From positions 62,001-126,000 of the forward strand of contig CAWJXW010000001.1 in the NCBI GenBank assembly GCA_963846925.1: a stretch of 64,000 nt of DNA, in the 5' to 3' direction. This DNA is from JAQBQB01 sp963846925 (GTDB taxonomy: Bacteria > Gemmatimonadota > Gemmatimonadetes > Gemmatimonadales > Gemmatimonadaceae). Each line of letters begins with the position of its first letter. The stretch's first letter is position 1. The notes below the pieces were generated by a model. That model saw only the letters and a list, made by a program, of their open reading frames with translations, made no database searches and was not told where the DNA came from. This document shows, one piece after another, positions 1-9,281 of the stretch. The position numbers and the translations under genes were made by a program.

Positions 1-2688
1 GGACCGAGCCCCGACGGCGGCGTCTATAAGACGACCGACGGGGGTAAGAGTTGGAACAAGATCAAGTACATCGACGAGAACACCGGGTTCACGGACATCG
101 TGATGGATCCGTCAAACTCACGCGTGCTGTACGCGGCGAGCTATCAGCGCCGCCGCAGCGGATGCTGCTACAACGGCGGCGGTCCCGGGAGCGCGCTCTG
201 GAAGTCGGACAACGCGGGCCAGTCGTGGGACCGCGCTCACGCGGCAACGGGCTGCCGAGTGGAACGCTCGGCCGCATCGCCCTCTCCGTGTCGAAGTCGA
301 ATCCGAACGTGGTCTACGCGCAGATCGAGGCGGGAGCAGCGGCGGAGGCTGAGGCTCCGGCGCGCGGTGCCACGCCTGGCGGGGGGGCCGGCGCAGCGGG
401 TGGTGGGGGCGGAGGAGCGGGCGGAGGTCGGGCCGGTGGGTATGACTGGTGCGACAACGCCGGCCCCGGACACGGATTCGGCGGAGGCCGCGGAGGACGC
501 GGCGGGGGCGGCGCCGACACGACGAACCGCACACCACCCGCGGTCGACGCCAACCGCTCGGGCATTTTCAGATCCGACAACAAGGGCAAGTCGTGGACGG
601 TCGTCAGCAACTGCGACGCTCGTCCACTCTACTTCAGCCAGATCCGCGTCGATCCGAGCAACGAACAGAACATCTACGTCGCCGGCGTGCACATGGCGAA
701 GTCGCTCGACGGCGGCAAGACGTTCCTGCTGCTCGACAACGCGGGCGGCTTCTTCAACATGGGTGAGGACCAGCACGCGATCTGGATCGATCCGAAGAAC
801 GGCAACCACATCCTGCGCGGCAACGATGCCGGCTTCATGGTCACGTGGGACCAGGGCAAGACGTGGGAGTACGTGCGCACGATGGCGACGGCGCTGTCGT
901 ACTGGGTGACGGCGGACATGGGCCATCCGTACTACGTGTACACCGGCCTGCAGGACAACGACAGCTGGGCCGGCGCGAGCGCGACGCGTGGCCGGATCGG
1001 CCTCACAGGACAAGACTGGTTCCATCTCACCGGCGGCGACGGCTTCCAGACCGCGGTGGATCCGACCGACTTTCACATCATCTATTCGTCGTCGCAGGAC
1101 GGCTCGGTGTCGCGCGTCGATTTGAGAACGGGTCGCGCGACGAGCATTCGTCCGGTGCCGCCGCCGGTGCCGGGTACCGCAGTGCCGATTCGAGCGCGGG
1201 CGCGGTGGTCGAGGCGGTGGCGCGGCGGTCGCGGAGGTCGCGGAGGTGGACGTGGAGCTGCCGCTGACAGCGCGGAGGCCGGCGCTCCGTCCTGCGTCGA
1301 TGGCCGAGTTGGGGGCGGCGCGGTGGCGCGAGGACGGCGGCGGCGGCGGTCGCGGCGGCGGAGCGCCGAACGTCATCAACGGACAGCCGGGCGAGGCCTA
1401 TCGCTTCAACTGGAACACGCCACTGCTGATGTCGCCGCACAATCCGAGCACGATCTGGATCGGCGGCAACCGGCTATTCAAGTCCGTGAATCGCGGCGAG
1501 AAGTGGATCGAGAGCGCGGATCTCACGAAGCACGTGGATCGCTGCGACGTGACGCTGATGGGCGTGCCGGGCACGCAGGCGCAGCTCTCGAAGAACGACG
1601 GCGTGACGGCGTACGGCACGATCACGGCCATTTCGGAATCGCCGGTGATGCCGGGCGTGGTGTGGGCGGGCACGGACGACGGCAACTTGGACGTGAGCCG
1701 AGATGACGGCGCGACGTTCACGAACGTCGCGGCGAATCTGCCTGGGGTGCCGCCCGGTGCATTCAATGGCACCACCGCGTACTGGATCGCGCGTATCGAA
1801 GCGTCGCACTTCGATGTGGCGACGGCGTACGTCGCGGTGGACGGACACCGCTCCGACGATCTCAAGCCGTACATCTTCGTCACGCACGACTATGGCAAGA
1901 CGTTCCAGAATATCGCGGGCACGCTGCCGCAATACGGCAACGTGCAGGTCGTGAAAGAGGACCCGAAGAACAAGAATCTGCTCTACGCCGGCACCGAGTT
2001 CGGAATGTTCATCTCCCTCGACGCGGGTGCGCACTGGGAGAAGTTCATGACCAATTATCCCACGGTGCGCACGGACGACATTCTGATTCATCCGCGCGAC
2101 GGGGACGTGATCGTCGCGACGCACGGGCGGAGTCTGTGGATCGCGGACGACGTCACGCCGCTGCAACAGTTCACGCCGGCGGTCGCGTCGGAGGACGTGC
2201 ACTTGTTCGACGTGCGGAGCGCGATCGCGTATCTGTTCGACTACAGGACGGACACGGACGTCGGCGGCGATCACCGCTTCGAGGGCGAGAATGCTCCGCG
2301 TGGGACGGCCGATCAGCTACTACTTGAAGTCGGCCGCGACGGGACCGGTCACGGTCTCGATCGTGAATGCGCTCGGGCAGGTCGGTGTGCACGTCGACTG
2401 GGCCGTCGACGGCGGGGATTCATCGTGTGCAGTGGACGCTGGTGGCGCCTGGCACTGCGCCGCAGGCGGCCGGTGGGCGGGGCGGTGGCGGGCGGCGGAG
2501 CTGGTGGCGGTGCGGGTGGGGGTGGCCCGCCGGATCCGTCGTGCTCAGGTGGTGGCGGCGGCGGGCGCGGTGGAAACAACGTCGCTCAGGCGCCGCCGGG
2601 GACGTACAATGTGAAGCTCACTGTGAACGGGCGTGAGTACACCAAGCCCGTCGTCGTGCTCGAGGATGTGTGGCTGCACGAGCGGTGA
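1..2688 (+). CDS. Sortilin/VPS10-like BNR-repeat beta-propeller protein (5' truncated, frameshifted)
   Basis: This is the C-terminal part of a large, probably exported beta-propeller; the start lies left of the window. It must be read in pieces: frame 1 to about 235, frame 3 to about 1210, frame 1 from about 1290 to 2290, frame 2 to about 2395, then frame 3 and finally frame 1 to the stop. Asp-box/BNR-like repeats recur along it: TTDGGKSW, KSDNAGQSW, SDNKGKSW, SLDGGKTF, SRDDGATF, THDYGKTF and SLDAGAHW. Gly/Ala/Arg-rich low-complexity stretches near 330-530, 1180-1370 and 2450-2580 look like surface loops. The tail (KLTVNGREYTKPVVV) resembles a small beta-sandwich domain. Families of this kind are common in Gemmatimonadota and Acidobacteriota, but substrates are unknown and BNR repeats alone do not prove glycosidase activity. 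The breaks are probably sequence errors in GC-rich runs. Confidence 0.8.
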
Positions 2689-2856
2689 GTCCATTGTGAG
2701 CGCGCCCAGCGAACGCCGGCGAGGCTGACCCGGTAACGGATTGGTCAAAGCCATGCCCCTGCCAAGACCGGGGCGTGCGGTCGACCCGGGCCGCTGATAC
2801 GTTGAACTCCGGCCGTTCCCGACTCACCGCGCACGCCGGACGTCAAGCCCATCTAT

Positions 2857-5526
2857 ATGTCTGCTGTCCTCCTCGTCGCCGTCTTCCTTCAAGCCCCCGC
2901 GCAATCACCGGCACGCGAGATCCGCGACCCGGGGATCATCGCCACCGGGCAACGCATCACCCCGGCCGGCGTCCAATCCGTCTTCACCGGCAAAGTCGGC
3001 GGCGTCCGATTCGGCGCCTCGTCGCAAGACATCATCGTCGCCGTCCCCGGCTCTGTCCAACACGTCGCCTGGCGCGACAATCGAGTCATCTCACGCGCCC
3101 GCGTCGACGGACGCCCCGGCATCTTCGCTCTCGCCATCGATCCCGTCACCCACCGCGTCCTCTCGTCCTCCGTCGGCCGGCTCGTCACCACCGGCCCGAA
3201 CGCGCGGCGCAACCCCTCGGTCGCACAGCTCCAGCTCCTCGACGGCGACGCGTCCGGTGATTCAGTCGTAGCAACGGCCAACTCCGGCGCCCTCGGCGAC
3301 TTCATGGCCGGCGCTCCCGCGGTTGCTTTTCGCGCCGGCGCGGACGGCAAACGGCTCGCCGTGCTGCCGCTACCGGCCAACGATTCGCTCGCCGTCATCG
3401 ACGCCGACGCAGGAACGCTCATTCGCAAGATCGCGCTCGGCGTCGAACCGATCACCGCCGTCATCTCTGCCGACTCGCGCGTCGCATATGTCTCCATACT
3501 CGGCGGACCCAAGCCGACGCCCGCGCAGCGCGCCGCGAAACAGTGTTGCGACGCGCGATCGGAGGCGGTGCGCATCGACGCGCGCGGGATCGCCGAGCCG
3601 GGGACCGTGGCGCGAGTCGATCTCACGAGCGATTCCGTCATCGACATTCCCGTCGGACGACACCCCACCGCACTCGCGTGGGACGAGGCGAACGCCAAGC
3701 TCTACGTCGCCGCCGGCAACTCCGACTCGGTCGCCATCGTCGACACGCGCAGCAACACGGTCGTGGACAACATCGCGATCGCGCCCTTCCGTGATCGAAA
3801 GCCGGGGCTGGCGCCCACGGCTATCGCTCTTTCGCCAGACAACTCGACACTCTACGTCACACTCGGCGGCGTGAACGCGGTGGCCGTCTACGACGTGCGC
3901 GGCGCCCCGAGGCTCAAGGGGCTCGTGCCGACGTCGTGGTACCCGTCGAGCGTCGACGTGAGTCCGGACGGACAGTACATCGCCGTCGGCTCACTGTTCG
4001 GCCCCGGTGCGGGCACCGGTACGTTGCACGGGAAGACGTCGCGCTACGTGTTCGCGACGCGTGGCGCGGTGAACGTCATCCCCGTGCCGACCGACGCCGA
4101 GCTCGTCGCGTACACGACGGCGGTGGCCGAGAACGACAAGCTGGCGCTCGCGTCGATCGCCACGCCGCCGGAGAATCTCGCCGTCGCCGCGGCGCGCGCG
4201 GTGCCGCAGCGGCCCGGCGATTCGTCGCTCGTAAAACACGTGGTATTCATCGTCCGCGAGAATCGCACATACGATCAGATACTCGGCGACCACGAGATGG
4301 GCTCGCACGATTCGTCGCTCGTGATGTACGGCCGAGACGTGACGCCGAACGCGCACGCGTTGGCGCGGGAGTTCGTGACGCTCGACCACTTCTTCGTCAA
4401 CGGCGGCAACTCGGCGGACGGGCATCAGTGGCTGACGCAGGCCAACGAGACCGAGTACCCGATGTGGCCGCTCTACTATGGAAGGAGCTACCCGTCGGAG
4501 GGGATCGACGCCTTGGCCTACTCATCGGGCGGCTTTCTGTGGGAGGCGGCACAGGCGAAGAACCTGTCGGTGACCGTGTTCGGGGAGTACGCGCCCTCGA
4601 TCGCCAACTCGAGCGACTCGGTCCGGCGCGCGATGTTCGCGAAGTACAACGAGCGGCCGACCGATTTCGCGCTGCACCGCGACATGTTGAAGACGCGCTA
4701 CGACACGCATTCCGACATCCCATCGCTCGACCGCGCGCTCGTCCGCGAGTATCCGGGGTGGACGCAGGAAGTGCCCGACGTCGTGAAGGCCGGCGACATC
4801 CTCGCGCACCTCGGCGATTGGGAATCGGCGCGCACGATGCCCGATCTCGTGATGGTCATTCTGCCGAACGACCACACGGAGGGGACGTCGGCCGGTTGGT
4901 GCGTGCCCCGCGCATGCGTCGCTGACAACGACTATGCGCTCGGCAAAATCGTCGAGGGTTTGAGCAAGTCGTCGTTCTGGAAGGACATGGCGATCTTCGT
5001 CGTCGAGGACGACGCGCAGGACGGCGTGGACCACATCGACGGACACCGCACCGTGGCACTCGCGATCTCACCGTTCACGAAGCGCGGAATCGTTGACTCG
5101 ACCATGTACACGCAGCCAAGTATGGTAAAAACGATCGAGCTGATGTTGGGGCTGCCGTCGATGTCGATCTTCGATCTCGTGGCGACCGACATGCGCGCGA
5201 GCTTCATCGCGCCGGGCGAGACGCCCAACCTTGGGGCGTATACGGCGGTCGCGCCGCAGATATCACTGCTCGACGAGAATCCGAAGCCGGCGTCGATTCA
5301 AGGCCGCTTCGCGCGCGAGCGTCGCTCGGCGGCGGCGGCATCGTCTCGAATGATGCTAGATGGCCCCGACGAGGCGCCGACAGAGCAGCTCAATCGGATT
5401 CTGTGGCATGATGCACGTGGGTGGGACAAAGCCTATCCGGCGGTGAAGCACGCGATGGTGTTCCCGCTCTCGGTCGATGTGGCGGATGAGGATCGACGCG
5501 AGAAAGCTCCGGTGCGGAAAAAGTAG
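2857..5526 (+). CDS. Bi-modular YncE-like beta-propeller / phosphoesterase (alkaline phosphatase superfamily) protein
   Basis: An intact 889-residue secreted protein. The first 15 or so residues are a hydrophobic export signal (SAVLLVAVFLQAPAQS). Residues about 30-440 hold YVTN/YncE-type blades (VDARGIAEPGTVARVDLT, AYVSILGG, KLYVAAGNSDSVAIVDTRS, STLYVTLGGVNAVAVYDV). Residues about 460-830 match the phosphoesterase family PF04185: VVFIVRENRTYDQILGD near the start with the metal-site style E-N-R-T, then FVNGGNSADGHQW, VMVILPNDHTEG and FVVEDDAQDGVDHIDGHR. PF04185 contains phospholipase C and acid phosphatases; the exact substrate cannot be read here. The start is the ATG followed directly by the signal peptide. 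It follows the propeller gene by about 170 bp on the same strand and ends facing the M56 peptidase gene. Confidence 0.88.
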   Translation: MSAVLLVAVFLQAPAQSPAREIRDPGIIATGQRITPAGVQSVFTGKVGGVRFGASSQDIIVAVPGSVQHVAWRDNRVISRARVDGRPGIFALAIDPVTHRVLSSSVGRLVTTGPNARRNPSVAQLQLLDGDASGDSVVATANSGALGDFMAGAPAVAFRAGADGKRLAVLPLPANDSLAVIDADAGTLIRKIALGVEPITAVISADSRVAYVSILGGPKPTPAQRAAKQCCDARSEAVRIDARGIAEPGTVARVDLTSDSVIDIPVGRHPTALAWDEANAKLYVAAGNSDSVAIVDTRSNTVVDNIAIAPFRDRKPGLAPTAIALSPDNSTLYVTLGGVNAVAVYDVRGAPRLKGLVPTSWYPSSVDVSPDGQYIAVGSLFGPGAGTGTLHGKTSRYVFATRGAVNVIPVPTDAELVAYTTAVAENDKLALASIATPPENLAVAAARAVPQRPGDSSLVKHVVFIVRENRTYDQILGDHEMGSHDSSLVMYGRDVTPNAHALAREFVTLDHFFVNGGNSADGHQWLTQANETEYPMWPLYYGRSYPSEGIDALAYSSGGFLWEAAQAKNLSVTVFGEYAPSIANSSDSVRRAMFAKYNERPTDFALHRDMLKTRYDTHSDIPSLDRALVREYPGWTQEVPDVVKAGDILAHLGDWESARTMPDLVMVILPNDHTEGTSAGWCVPRACVADNDYALGKIVEGLSKSSFWKDMAIFVVEDDAQDGVDHIDGHRTVALAISPFTKRGIVDSTMYTQPSMVKTIELMLGLPSMSIFDLVATDMRASFIAPGETPNLGAYTAVAPQISLLDENPKPASIQGRFARERRSAAAASSRMMLDGPDEAPTEQLNRILWHDARGWDKAYPAVKHAMVFPLSVDVADEDRREKAPVRKK

Positions 5527-5597
5527 GGCTAGGGTCGTCTGAGCGACCTCAGGCCAATGCTCGCGAGCCTCCCCGCCGACTGGAGCCCCCGCGCCGT

Positions 5598-7256
5598 CTA
5601 TTTCGTGAGGTTGAACTGGAACGGCATCTGAACGAGCTGCTTCACGGGATGTCCGCCGACGAGCGCGGGGCTGAAGCGGAGTGACGAGATCGAGGCGCGA
5701 ACGGCCCTCGCGAACTCTTCGTTCGTGGCGCGCACCACCTGGAAGGTCGCCGAATCCGCGAGACCGCTCTCGTTCACGATGAACTGGGCCATGACTTCGC
5801 CCTCGACGTTCGCCTTGCGCAACTCAGTTGGATAGCGCGGCGACGTGTTGCCTGGTAAGGGCGACGCGGGCCTCTCGACCTGGTAGTCGAAGTAGACGTT
5901 CTTCGGCAGCGTCGGCCTCGGCCCGCTCGAGGGGACGGATCCCACGGTTGCTTCCGCTTTTCGCGGCTGAATCTGCCTTACACTAAAATCCACCGAGGTG
6001 TTCGAGCCGTCGGCGGCATCCTTGTTCAACGTGAACGTGAAGGGCATTTCGACGAGTTGCTTCACCTTCTTTCCGCCGACATCGGCCGGCGAGAAGCGCA
6101 GATTCGGAATCGCCTCGCGCACACTGGGGACGAACCGGTCGTCCGAGCGCTCAATTACTCGAACCGTTTCCACGATCGGACGGCCGGTCGTATCGACCAC
6201 GAAGCGCGTCAGCAGCTCTCCTTCGACGTTGGCGAGCCGCAGTTGTTGGGGATATGCGGGAGCGACATTCCCCGGCAGAAGTGCCGCGGGCTTTTCGACC
6301 TGGAATTCCTGGAAGGTCTGATGGTCGGTCACGGCGATCGGCGCGGCCTTGGGGCTGGTCGTGTCCGACTGGAGTGAGCAAGCGAATGCGAGTGCCGCGA
6401 CGGCGAGTGCGCTGCCGCCGTATACGGTCAATCGCGCCAACCGTCGAGTTGCGGGACGCATGGCGAGGATCCTCCGTTCGAGTAACGTGGTTGGTTCCGT
6501 GAGCATCGGCGAAAAGAGCGTCGGCCCGACCGAGCGACGCTGCGCGATCGTCAGCATCAGCATGCCGTAGCGCTCGGTGGACGGATGCGCCAGGAGCACG
6601 CGCGCGTCGCAATCGAGCTCGATGGCCAGGCGAAGCCGCCGTGCCTGAAACCAGAGCGCCGGGTTCCAGGGCATGAGTGCCACAGCAACGGCTGCGCCGA
6701 AGAGCAAGTAAGGGTCGCGCGCGCTCCGATGCTCTTCCTCGTGCCGCAGCACGATCGCACGCAGCGGCGCGTCGAGCGACAGAATCCACTCGGGTAGCAC
6801 GACGTCCATCGATCGCAGGCCGATCACCGCCGGGCCGACGTTCTTCGACAGACGCACGGACGTTCCGTCGATGTCCGTCGAACTCCACGTGCCGCGCGTG
6901 CGGCGCAGTGTCAGGACGGAGCGCGTCAAACGAAGCAAGAGAAGCGCGCTCAACGCGCACCAGCCGACTAGGAGCGCGCGGTCGACGTTCTCGCGGTTCC
7001 ACAGGCTGGCGCGTGCGGCCATCGCCGGCGATTGCACGGTGATCGTGAACGGGATGACTCGCACCGCCGCTGTCTGCTCCGGGGCGAGTCGCGCGGCGGC
7101 GCGAGCGATCGGCAACATGATCGAAAGCGACAGCGCGGTGAACCAGACGATGCGTGTCGGCCGTCGCCGCGCGATGGCGACGCGATCGAGTCCCAACGCG
7201 GCCACCGTCAATAGTGCGCCGACCGCGACGGCGTAGAGCATCCAGGAAGCGATCAT
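5598..7256 (-). CDS. BlaR1/MecR1-like M56 metallopeptidase with two C-terminal TonB domains
   Basis: An integral-membrane sensor protease paired with a BlaI repressor. The N-terminal half has hydrophobic segments at about 5-25, 35-55, 92-110 and 185-200, and the zinc protease motif HEEEH (H172, H176) followed by ELDCDARVL, typical of peptidase family M56. A further membrane segment precedes residue 300. Unlike BlaR1 it has no beta-lactam sensor domain; instead two TonB C-terminal-like repeats follow, each with a YP(Q/T)ELRKANVEGE-type start and an LRFSPA(D/L)VGG..VKQLV(E/Q)MPF end. The ATG overlaps the BlaI stop by 4 bases, so the two genes are co-translated. Known M56/BlaI pairs de-repress target genes when the protease is activated; the inducing signal here is unknown and could be an envelope ligand bound by the TonB-like tails. 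Confidence 0.85.
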   Translation of the reverse strand: MIASWMLYAVAVGALLTVAALGLDRVAIARRRPTRIVWFTALSLSIMLPIARAAARLAPEQTAAVRVIPFTITVQSPAMAARASLWNRENVDRALLVGWCALSALLLLRLTRSVLTLRRTRGTWSSTDIDGTSVRLSKNVGPAVIGLRSMDVVLPEWILSLDAPLRAIVLRHEEEHRSARDPYLLFGAAVAVALMPWNPALWFQARRLRLAIELDCDARVLLAHPSTERYGMLMLTIAQRRSVGPTLFSPMLTEPTTLLERRILAMRPATRRLARLTVYGGSALAVAALAFACSLQSDTTSPKAAPIAVTDHQTFQEFQVEKPAALLPGNVAPAYPQQLRLANVEGELLTRFVVDTTGRPIVETVRVIERSDDRFVPSVREAIPNLRFSPADVGGKKVKQLVEMPFTFTLNKDAADGSNTSVDFSVRQIQPRKAEATVGSVPSSGPRPTLPKNVYFDYQVERPASPLPGNTSPRYPTELRKANVEGEVMAQFIVNESGLADSATFQVVRATNEEFARAVRASISSLRFSPALVGGHPVKQLVQMPFQFNLTK

Positions 7257-7639
7257 GACTTGGACCCTCCCTTCTTCTTCCCTCGCGGCGTCAACAGGGC
7301 ACGGAGTCGTTTCAGGTCCGCCGCCGAGAGCGACTCGTCCTCGACGAGCTGCGCGACGAGTTGCTCAGGAGAACCGTGAAAGAGCTTGTCGAGGACTCGG
7401 CCGAGCGCGTTCCTCCGCGCGGCCGTCCGCGCCACCTTCGGCACGTAGCGATGCGCCTTTCCCTCGGCTGTGTGCGTGACGAGCTCCTTCGCCTCGAGAT
7501 TGCGGAGGATCGTCAGCACAGTGGTGTACGCGAGGTCGGCGGGGAGCTTGGCGCGTACCTCCGAGACCGTTCCCGATCCCAGGTCCCACAGAACTCCCAT
7601 CACGTCCAGCTCGCGGTCGCCGAGCACGAAGTCGTCCAT
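7253..7639 (-). CDS. BlaI/MecI/CopY-family transcriptional repressor
   Basis: A 128-residue winged-helix repressor. It begins MDDFVLGDRELDVMGVLWD and carries the family signature ELVAKLPADLAYTTVLTILR-like region (TVSEVRAKL, AYTTVLTILRNLEAKELV) followed by HRYVPKV, then a C-terminal dimerisation helix pair and a basic tail (GKKKGG). I choose the ATG at 7639 and not the upstream start at 7693, because the latter lies inside the promoter, while 7639 has an AGAGGA ribosome site about 5 bases upstream. It is the first gene of the blaI-M56 operon. Two near-palindromic operators overlap its promoter, implying auto-repression, as is known for this family. Confidence 0.9.
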   Translation of the reverse strand: MDDFVLGDRELDVMGVLWDLGSGTVSEVRAKLPADLAYTTVLTILRNLEAKELVTHTAEGKAHRYVPKVARTAARRNALGRVLDKLFHGSPEQLVAQLVEDESLSAADLKRLRALLTPRGKKKGGSKS

Positions 7640-7646
7640 GTTTCCT

Positions 7647-7664
7647 CTACTATGGTCGTAGTAG
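7647..7664. promoter_or_regulatory. Probable BlaI-type operator, proximal
   Basis: CTACTATGGTCGTAGTAG is an 18-bp dyad with perfect 6-bp arms CTACTA/TAGTAG around a 6-bp centre. It sits immediately downstream of the -10 element, between promoter and ribosome site. BlaI/MecI operators in other bacteria are built on TACTA-type half sites, so this is the likely binding site of the adjacent repressor. Confidence 0.7.
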
Positions 7665-7693
7665 ATAATAGGACAAGACTGGACGGTTGTCAA
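7665..7693 (-). promoter_or_regulatory. Sigma-70-type promoter of the blaI-M56 operon
   Basis: On the minus strand the sequence shows TTGACA (7693-7688), a spacer of exactly 17 bases, and TATTAT (7670-7665). This is a near-consensus housekeeping promoter 25 bp upstream of the BlaI ATG and is unusually AT-rich for this window. Operator-like dyads overlap both its -35 element and the region just downstream of -10, which fits a repressor-controlled promoter. The call is from sequence only. Confidence 0.75.
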
Positions 7694-7708
7694 CTATGTG
7701 GTTAGTAG
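7691..7708. promoter_or_regulatory. Probable BlaI-type operator, distal (imperfect)
   Basis: CAACTATGTGGTTAGTAG repeats the layout of the proximal dyad (CTA..TAGTAG with a 6-bp centre) and overlaps the -35 hexamer. Its centre lies 44 bp, about four helical turns, from that of the proximal site, so two repressor dimers could bind the same face of the promoter. One arm is degenerate, so confidence is lower. Confidence 0.5.
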
Positions 7709-7729
7709 AAGGCCGGAGCTTTCAGGCCA

Positions 7730-9223
7730 CTACGCAATCATGAGCCCGATCAGCGCAGCAACAGCGGCCAACGCACCGACGAGCAGCATCACCACTTTGT
7801 ACGCTCCGACGAACGAGCTGTCGACGGCGGCTCGGACCCGACCACGCTCGCTCGGCGTGACTGAAGGAAGAGAATCCAGCTTCATGCCGGCCATCTTCGG
7901 CAACTCTCGCTGAATGTCGGCACGCGCCGGGGCCGAAAGAGAAAGCGATTCGAGCCGAGGCGTGACGCGCGATTCGAACGAGCGCGAAAGGATGACGCCG
8001 AGCAACGCGATCGCGACGAGGCCGCCGATGCGGGCGACGGCGTTGTTCACGCCGGACGCGACGCCGGCGTGGGTGCGGCCGGCGGCGGTCATCACCGTCG
8101 TCGTGAGCGGCGCCACCGTAATGCCCATCCCGGTCGCGAGCACGACCATCGGCGTGAAATACGCGACCCAGTAGGAGTCGCCGGAGAGGACGCTGAAGAG
8201 CGCGAGTCCGAGCGCCGCGACGGCGGGACCCACCGTGAGCGGAATGCGATGTCCGATGCGGTCGACGAGACCACCGGCCCAGCGGGACATCAGAAACAGA
8301 ATGACGGTGAACGGGAGCAGCGACGCGCCGGTCTGCGTCGCCGTGTAGTGGCCGACCTGGATCATCATCAGCGGCACGGCGAAGAGCATCGACGAGAGCG
8401 CGCCGTAGAGCAGGAAGGTGAGAACGTTGGTCAGCGAGAACGTCGAGTTCTTGAACAGACCGAGCGGCAGCATGGGATTCTTCGTCCCATGCTCCACGAT
8501 GAGGAAGACCGCAAGGGCGAAGACACCGATCGCGATCGCGCCGCTCGTGAGAAAATGTCCGCCGCCGATCGCCGGCCAATTCAGCAATCCATAGACGAGC
8601 CCACTCAGTCCGACGACCGTAAGTGCTGCGCCGAGCCAGTCGAGCGCGCCCTCGCGCTCGGGATCGCGCGACTCGTCGACGTGACGCGCCGACAGGTACA
8701 CGACGATCACGGCGAGCGGAATGTTGAGGAAAAAGACGGCGCGCCAGCTCCAATGTTCGATGAGCCATCCGCCGAGCACGGGACCGATCGCCGTCGTCAT
8801 GGCGCTCACGCCGGACCACGTTCCGATCGCGCGACCCCGTTCGTTGTCGTCGAACGCGGCGCTGACGAGCGCGAGGCTTCCTGGCGCGAGCAGGGCCGCG
8901 CCGACTCCCTGGAACGCGCGCGCGGCGATGAGAAGCTTCGGGTTCGGCGCGATGCCGCAGAGCACCGACGCGAACGCGAACAGGTAGACGCCGATCAGGA
9001 AGACGCGCTTGCGGCCGAGCTGGTCGCCGATCGAGCCGCCGACGAGGATGAGGGCGCCGTAGAGCAGCGTGTACGCCTCGATCACCCACTGCACGTCGGT
9101 GATGGTCGCGCCGAGGTTGGCCTGGAGCGCCGGGAGCGCGACGTTGACGGCCGTGCCGTCGATGAACGTCAGGCTCGACGCGAGGATCGAGGCGACCAGC
9201 GTCCACTGCTTGGATGAGAGCAC
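7730..9223 (-). CDS. MFS drug-resistance transporter, DHA2 (EmrB/QacA) 14-helix family
   Basis: A 497-residue integral membrane transporter starting at GTG. The first helices carry the DHA2 signatures LTFIDGTAVNVALPALQ and, between helices 2 and 3, the MFS loop GGSIGDQLGRKRVFLIG. Motif C-like glycines appear in IGPVLGGWLIEHWSWRAVFF, typical of proton antiporters. Fourteen hydrophobic segments can be placed. A soluble loop near 440-460 precedes the last helix. Family members export lipophilic drugs, dyes or metabolites; the substrate is not predictable. It lies downstream of the BlaI promoter region on the same strand but ends upstream of that promoter, so it is not part of the blaI operon. 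Confidence 0.9.
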   Translation of the reverse strand: MLSSKQWTLVASILASSLTFIDGTAVNVALPALQANLGATITDVQWVIEAYTLLYGALILVGGSIGDQLGRKRVFLIGVYLFAFASVLCGIAPNPKLLIAARAFQGVGAALLAPGSLALVSAAFDDNERGRAIGTWSGVSAMTTAIGPVLGGWLIEHWSWRAVFFLNIPLAVIVVYLSARHVDESRDPEREGALDWLGAALTVVGLSGLVYGLLNWPAIGGGHFLTSGAIAIGVFALAVFLIVEHGTKNPMLPLGLFKNSTFSLTNVLTFLLYGALSSMLFAVPLMMIQVGHYTATQTGASLLPFTVILFLMSRWAGGLVDRIGHRIPLTVGPAVAALGLALFSVLSGDSYWVAYFTPMVVLATGMGITVAPLTTTVMTAAGRTHAGVASGVNNAVARIGGLVAIALLGVILSRSFESRVTPRLESLSLSAPARADIQRELPKMAGMKLDSLPSVTPSERGRVRAAVDSSFVGAYKVVMLLVGALAAVAALIGLMIA

Positions 9224-9281
9224 GGTCGCGCGATTGCGGGACGGACGTCGAGGGGGGGCCGACGTCCGTAATCCTACCGCG

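Noticed and set aside
237..1379. Long open frame on the minus strand across the propeller gene
   Set aside because: It is Arg/Pro/His-rich, has no motif, and mirrors a well-supported plus-strand gene; typical antisense shadow of GC-rich coding DNA.
7640..7693. Upstream start of the BlaI gene at 7693
   Set aside because: The added 18 residues would be encoded by the promoter and operator; the downstream ATG has the ribosome site.
8069..9217. 380-residue plus-strand open frame opposite the MFS gene
   Set aside because: Composition is almost only Arg, Glu, Asp and His; the minus strand encodes a clear transporter.
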